NCBI GenBank assembly: GCA_027484685.1 | Contig: JAIXSO010000032.1 | Span: 124,001-188,000, forward strand | Direction: 5' to 3' | Source: Bacteroidota bacterium | Lineage (GTDB): Bacteria; Bacteroidota; Bacteroidia; UKL13-3 | Length of the DNA stretch: 64,000 nt | Shown here: positions 60,051 through 64,000 of the stretch, in pieces | How the letters are laid out: each line of letters starts with the position of its first letter | How positions within the stretch are numbered: the stretch's first letter is position 1 | Made by a program: the position numbers and the translations under genes | The notes under the pieces: model-generated | Database searches by the model: none | What the model saw: only the letters and a program-made list of their open reading frames with translations | What the model was told of the DNA's origin: nothing

Positions 60051-60803
60051 TTAAAATTTAGGACAACTCAAAGGATTGATTTTACTATTAAAATTAATGA
60101 ATAAACTAAGTGAACCGTAATAATAGCCATTATTGGGTATTAAATATTTGGTTAACAAATTACCTGTAATTTTATTTGAACCACTTAAGGTGATAGAATT
60201 TTCGGCATAAATGGTTAAAAAATTGGTTAATCTATAACCTACATTAAAACCTACCATTCCTGAAATTGCAGGTTGTTGCTCAGGAATAACCAATCCAGAA
60301 CTGGTATAAATTAAGCCATTACCAACACTACTAAAATTTGTTAGCTGACCAATTCTGGGATCGGAAGTATAAAAAATTGATTTAAAGTAAATGACTCCTA
60401 AACCTGCAACAGCATTTAAAGTATAATTTTTTCCAAATCTGTTTTTTAGTTTAACATTGTTATTTAAGCTGTATTGATAAACTAAAAAAACGTCATTTAT
60501 TTTTGCATTTAAAGCCAAATAATTTTGCGATTTAAACGACCATAATTCTGTATTTAATGCCCTTAAACCTATTTCGTGTCGGTTATTAATGGCATAATAA
60601 ATTTGCCCATTAATGCCACGATTAACTTCGCTTTTTCCAAATGTATTGAAAGAAATTGAATTGTCGGTTTGAGTTCCCAAATAATACGATACTCCAATGC
60701 CTCCACCTACCCTAAAACCATTTATAAACTGTGCCGAACAGAAATTATAATTTATTAAAAGTAAGTATGAAAATATGAATATTTTAGCTTTTTTGCCAAA
60801 CAT
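60051..60803 (-). CDS. Outer-membrane beta-barrel protein, tandem paralogue 1
   Basis: 250 residues: signal peptide (after FCSAQ, about 25), then an eight-strand-like barrel pattern with GFRVGGGIGVSYYLGTQTDN, EIGLRALNTELWSFKSQNYL and final NGYYYGSLSLFINF plus a short tail LSCPKF. It is a close relative of the next gene (60911): LNTELWSFKS, ITGNLL and the CPKF end are shared. No known substrate. The pair is separated by about 110 bases. Confidence 0.75.
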   Translation of the reverse strand: MFGKKAKIFIFSYLLLINYNFCSAQFINGFRVGGGIGVSYYLGTQTDNSISFNTFGKSEVNRGINGQIYYAINNRHEIGLRALNTELWSFKSQNYLALNAKINDVFLVYQYSLNNNVKLKNRFGKNYTLNAVAGLGVIYFKSIFYTSDPRIGQLTNFSSVGNGLIYTSSGLVIPEQQPAISGMVGFNVGYRLTNFLTIYAENSITLSGSNKITGNLLTKYLIPNNGYYYGSLSLFINFNSKINPLSCPKF

Positions 60804-60910
60804 GTTTTACAGCTATTTAAATAAAAATAATGCTGCAAAATACATATTTACGCAGCTTTACCAATAAAAATAGGTAAAGAAATATTTAAAATAACAAAAA
60901 TTTGATTTAG

Positions 60911-61660
60911 CTAAAATTTAGGGCAACCTATTTTACCTTTTTGATTACCAAAATTTAAATACAAAGAAAGTGCGTGATATGTATAACCATTATTAGGTAC
61001 GGAACTGTTTAGCAGTAAATTACCAGTTATTTTATTGGAACCACTTAAAGTAAAAGTATTTTCTAAATACATTGATAAATTAGGGGCTAACCTCACACCA
61101 ACATTAAATCCAACCATTGCAGCAAATGCTGTTATTTTATTGGGTTCTTTTTTAGTTGAAGTTCCTCCTATATCATTACCATAACCAACACTACTAAAAA
61201 CATTGCTAAAATCATTAGGTCCATTTATGGTATAAAATATTGATTTAAAATTAATTAAACCCAAACCTGCTGCTAAATTAAAAGTAACTGGGCTTGAAGA
61301 AAGTTCAATATTATCATTTAAACTGTACTGATAAATAAAAGAAAATTCGTCAACATGGGCATTTAAAGCCAAAGTATTTTTCGATTTGAACGACCAAAGC
61401 TCAGTGTTTAGGTATCTAAAACCAATTTCTGAGGAGCGATTAATACTTTTATAGATTTGAAAGTTATAACCATTATTAAATTCGCTTTTGCCATAAGTAT
61501 TGGTGCTGAATATAAAGTCCATTTGAGAACCCCAATAAATACTTTTACCAATACCCGCGCCAAACCTTAGTCCATCAAAGAATTGAGCTTTGGTGCTTGT
61601 GGAAGTTAAGAAGATTAAAATATATAGGCTAAAAAATTTTATACGTCTATCAATTATCAT
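60911..61660 (-). CDS. Outer-membrane beta-barrel protein, tandem paralogue 2
   Basis: 249 residues with signal peptide (after STKAQ, about 25), barrel strands DGLRFGAGIGKSIYWGSQ, EIGFRYLNTELWSFKSKNTL, NTFTLSGSNKITGNLL, and tail IGCPKF. Shares over half of its residues by eye with the gene at 60051, so a local duplication. The central part (residues about 150-180) differs most, in line with divergent loops. Function unknown. Confidence 0.75.
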   Translation of the reverse strand: MIIDRRIKFFSLYILIFLTSTSTKAQFFDGLRFGAGIGKSIYWGSQMDFIFSTNTYGKSEFNNGYNFQIYKSINRSSEIGFRYLNTELWSFKSKNTLALNAHVDEFSFIYQYSLNDNIELSSSPVTFNLAAGLGLINFKSIFYTINGPNDFSNVFSSVGYGNDIGGTSTKKEPNKITAFAAMVGFNVGVRLAPNLSMYLENTFTLSGSNKITGNLLLNSSVPNNGYTYHALSLYLNFGNQKGKIGCPKF

Positions 61661-61777
61661 TATTTGTTAACTAAAGGATAACACAATAATAATAATTTAA
61701 AAGATTTGTAACAAAAGAATGTTAATAATTATGTAGATAAAGTGTTTACCTGCTTAAAAATACTGTTTATTCCGTCA

Positions 61778-62659
61778 TTATACGCTTTGAGCAGCGGTCT
61801 CTTTTGATATTTTCTTAACCAATCCTTGTAAAACTGTACCCGGTCCACACTCATAAAAGTTAGTTGCACCATCATTTACCATTGCTAAAACCGATTGAGT
61901 CCACTTAACTGGAGCAGTTAATTGTGCTACCAAATTGGTTTTAATTTCTTCTACATTGCTAACAGCTTTAGCTACATAATTTTGGTAAATTGGGCAAATT
62001 GGCTCATTAAACTGTGTATTTAAAATAGCTTCAGCTAATTCTTGGCGAGCAGGTTCCATTAGTGGCGAGTGAAAAGCACCACCTACTTGTAAAACCAATG
62101 CGCGTTTTGCTCCAGCAGCTTTTAATAATTCGCAAGCCTTGTTAATACCTTCAACCGAACCAGAAATTACTAATTGGCCAGGGCAATTATAATTTGCTGC
62201 TACCACTACATCATCAGTAATTGAAGCACAAATTTCTTCAACTTTAGCATCATCTAAACCTAAAACCGCAGCCATAGTTGATGGTTGCAATTCGCATGCT
62301 TTTTGCATGGCCATAGCTCTAGCATAAACCAAACGCAAAGCATCGTCAAAATTTAATGTTTTATTAGCTACCAATGCCGAAAACTCACCTAAACTGTGCC
62401 CTGCAACCATATCTGGTTTAAAGCTTTCGCCTAAACTTAAAGCTTTAATTACTGAATGTAAAAAAACAGCAGGCTGAGTTACTTTGGTTTGTTTTAAATC
62501 TTCGTCAGTTCCATTAAACATTATGTCTGTAATACGGAAGCCTAAAATTTCGTTAGCTCTTTCAAACAATGCTTTTGCATCAGCATTGTTATCATATAAA
62601 TCTTTGCCCATGCCCACAAATTGAGCACCTTGGCCTGGGAATACGTATGCGTTTTTCAT
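61778..62659 (-). CDS. fabD: Malonyl-CoA:ACP transacylase FabD
   Basis: Charges acyl carrier protein with malonate for fatty-acid synthesis. 293 residues: GQGAQFVGMGKDLYDN near the start, the nucleophile GHSLGEFSAL (about 92-101), catalytic Arg in RAMAMQKA (about 118), GAKRALVLQVGGAFHSPLME (about 186-205, His), and PGTVLQGLVKKI near the end. Length normal. It is 25 bases downstream of queD, probably by chance of tight packing. Confidence 0.96.
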   Translation of the reverse strand: MKNAYVFPGQGAQFVGMGKDLYDNNADAKALFERANEILGFRITDIMFNGTDEDLKQTKVTQPAVFLHSVIKALSLGESFKPDMVAGHSLGEFSALVANKTLNFDDALRLVYARAMAMQKACELQPSTMAAVLGLDDAKVEEICASITDDVVVAANYNCPGQLVISGSVEGINKACELLKAAGAKRALVLQVGGAFHSPLMEPARQELAEAILNTQFNEPICPIYQNYVAKAVSNVEEIKTNLVAQLTAPVKWTQSVLAMVNDGATNFYECGPGTVLQGLVKKISKETAAQSV

Positions 62660-62684
62660 GTTTTAGTAATTTTAAAGTTGAATT

Positions 62685-63110
62685 TTATTCTCCGTAATAT
62701 TCTACGTAGTTATTTTCAGTTTCGGTAAGTTTTATGTAATGAAGCGCTCCTTTGCCTAGCTTTTCTTCTAAAATATTCCATATTTCAACAATGATATTTT
62801 CGATAGAAGGAATAATTCCTTTCATGAAATCTACATCTTCGTTTAAATTTCTATGGTCAATTTTTTCAATAATTTCTTCTTTAACTATTTTTTTCAATTG
62901 CTTTAAATCTATTACCATACCAGTTTCTAAACTAGCAATTCCCTTAACGGTAACAAACAATTCAAAATTATGTCCGTGGTAATATTTATTAGAACACTTG
63001 CCAAAAAAATCTTCGTTTTCTTGTGGTGTCCAATTAGGATTATACAATTTATGAGCAGCATTAAAACGCTCTCTACGAGTAATATATACTATTTTCTGTT
63101 TATCAGCCAT
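62685..63110 (-). CDS. queD: 6-carboxy-tetrahydropterin synthase QueD (PTPS family)
   Basis: 141 residues, converts dihydroneopterin triphosphate to 6-carboxy-tetrahydropterin, an early step to preQ0 and queuosine. Motifs: RRERFNAAHKLYNP (His for zinc), FGKCSNKYYHGHNFELFVTV (catalytic Cys and the second and third His), and TETENNYVEY at the end with the catalytic Glu. Fits the tgt gene at 42008. The pyruvoyl-tetrahydropterin synthase sister family cannot be fully excluded. Confidence 0.9.
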   Translation of the reverse strand: MADKQKIVYITRRERFNAAHKLYNPNWTPQENEDFFGKCSNKYYHGHNFELFVTVKGIASLETGMVIDLKQLKKIVKEEIIEKIDHRNLNEDVDFMKGIIPSIENIIVEIWNILEEKLGKGALHYIKLTETENNYVEYYGE

Positions 63111-63347
63111 TTAAACTTTTTTTAAAAAACTTGGCAAATATAGGTGTTATATATGTTGTTAAACAAATTTGTTGATTTAAAGATGAATTGATTATGCAAT
63201 TATCATAATGCAAGCTGAGTATTATTGGTATTTTAGGAATAGCTAACAATTCAACAGACTCATCGGCCCCAAAAAGCAATTCATCAATTCTAACACTTGA
63301 ACAATTAAAAAATCATTCAATCAAAAAATCTTCAAATCTTTAAATAC
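63111..63347. other. Spacer upstream of queD, no gene seen
   Basis: 237 bases, AT-rich. It contains the queD promoter region, but no consensus pair was found, and short repetitive phrases (ATTCAATC, AAATCTTC) near 63310-63340. Confidence 0.5.
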
Positions 63348-63986
63348 TTAAGGTGCTAATCGCTCTATTTTCCAGTTATTATCGATTTGTAACGTATAGA
63401 TAAACCTATCATGTAGCCTACTGCTGCGGCCTTGCCAAAACTCAAAACTAATTGGATTTACAACATAACCACCCCAGTTTATTGGACGTAAAAGTGGTTC
63501 TTCGCTGAATAAAGCTTCCATTTTTTTTACACTTTCTTCCAAAAGCACTCTATTAGGGATTACCTTGCTTTGTGGCGATGCATGAGCACCAATTCTACTG
63601 CCCAAAGGACGACTATTGAAGTATAAATCCGATTTTTCATCAGACATTTTTTGAGCAGTACCAACCACGCGCACTTGACGTTGCAATTCAGGCCAAAAAA
63701 ACACCAAAGCTACTTTGTTGTTATGGTCTATATCGTGGCCTTTATTACTTTGGTAATTGGTAAAAAACTCCAATCCATTTGCTTCAATTCCTTTTAAAAG
63801 CACAATACGCGCAGAAGGAAATCCGCTAGGGCTAATGGTTGCTAAAGTCATGGCATTGGGTTCTAAAACCTCTGCTTTGATGGCTTCATCAAACCAAATT
63901 TCAAATTGCTCAAAAGCATTGGCTAACAAGTCTTTTTCGTCAAAACTTTTTAATGTATAATCAGTTCTAATATCTGCTATATTCAT
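63348..63986 (-). CDS. pdxH: Pyridoxamine 5'-phosphate oxidase PdxH
   Basis: 212 residues, oxidises pyridoxine or pyridoxamine 5'-phosphate to pyridoxal phosphate with FMN. Seen: DEAIKAEVLEPNAMTLATIS and RIVLLKGIEANGLEFFTNYQSNKG (about 60-83), VALVFFWPELQRQVRVVG (FMN contact) and FWQGRSSRLHDRFIY (about 184-198). C-terminal end WKIERLAP is typical. The ATG is 14 bases from the window end. Confidence 0.96.
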   Translation of the reverse strand: MNIADIRTDYTLKSFDEKDLLANAFEQFEIWFDEAIKAEVLEPNAMTLATISPSGFPSARIVLLKGIEANGLEFFTNYQSNKGHDIDHNNKVALVFFWPELQRQVRVVGTAQKMSDEKSDLYFNSRPLGSRIGAHASPQSKVIPNRVLLEESVKKMEALFSEEPLLRPINWGGYVVNPISFEFWQGRSSRLHDRFIYTLQIDNNWKIERLAP

Positions 63987-64000
63987 GTTATTTCACTCCC

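Overview
The window is an AT-rich chromosomal segment of a member of the Bacteroidota. This rests on a SusC/SusD pair, several proteins with type IX secretion (T9SS) C-terminal sorting domains, a PorT-like T9SS component, promoters of the TTTG-N18/19-TAnnTTTG type, a small bTHX ribosomal protein, and the lineage-typical neighbourhoods coaX-porin-lptC and ftsX-DUF3098-uppP. The genus cannot be read from the sequence alone.

Layout. 1-6.7 kb: housekeeping genes (yidC, rsfS, birA) and a chain of overlapping genes coaX, outer-membrane protein, lptC, a 55-residue membrane protein and a DUF1573 protein. 6.7-7.7 kb and 21.7-24.3 kb: two gene-poor flanks filled with dispersed hairpin repeats, arranged in opposite orientation on the two sides. 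Between them lie an Omp85-like barrel gene (7.7-8.8 kb, minus strand) and a ten-gene plus-strand defence operon (9.1-21.7 kb). That operon is a type I restriction-modification system (half HsdS, HsdM, RhuM, HsdS, HsdR, YgjP/SprT-like metalloprotease). Carried between hsdS and hsdR are an unrecognised gene and an overlapping trio: a uracil-DNA-glycosylase-like protein, a metallophosphoesterase and an AlbA_2/ATPase protein. 22.2-27.4 kb: a broken gene remnant, a frameshifted DUF2202 gene, a Kelch-like T9SS protein and a YkuD transpeptidase. 27.7-30 kb: a GT39-like glycosyltransferase and a PAP2 phosphatase. 30-42 kb: a starch/glycogen utilisation locus (SusC, SusD, two accessory secreted proteins, a T9SS-exported GH13 amylase, and two divergent starch-binding-domain proteins). 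42-64 kb: ordinary core genes, including tgt and queD (queuosine), porT, ubiE/menG, thioredoxin, folC, dprA, a tRNA-Leu, uppP, ftsX, leuS, fabD and pdxH.

The genes work together in three main ways. The sus locus plus the T9SS-tagged amylase form an external glucan-degrading and uptake unit, and PorT is part of the machine that would export the amylase. The 9.1-21.7 kb operon is a defence unit with extra cargo. The core genes serve envelope biogenesis (yidC, lptC, uppP, ftsX), translation (leuS, rsfS, bTHX, tRNA-Leu, tgt) and cofactors (coaX, birA, folC, menG, pdxH).

The most interesting signals are the un-described-looking cargo trio inside the restriction operon, the families of double-hairpin repeats in inverted orientation around that island, two short palindromic repeats inserted in frame in hsdM and leuS, and a Tgt protein lacking all canonical zinc ligands.
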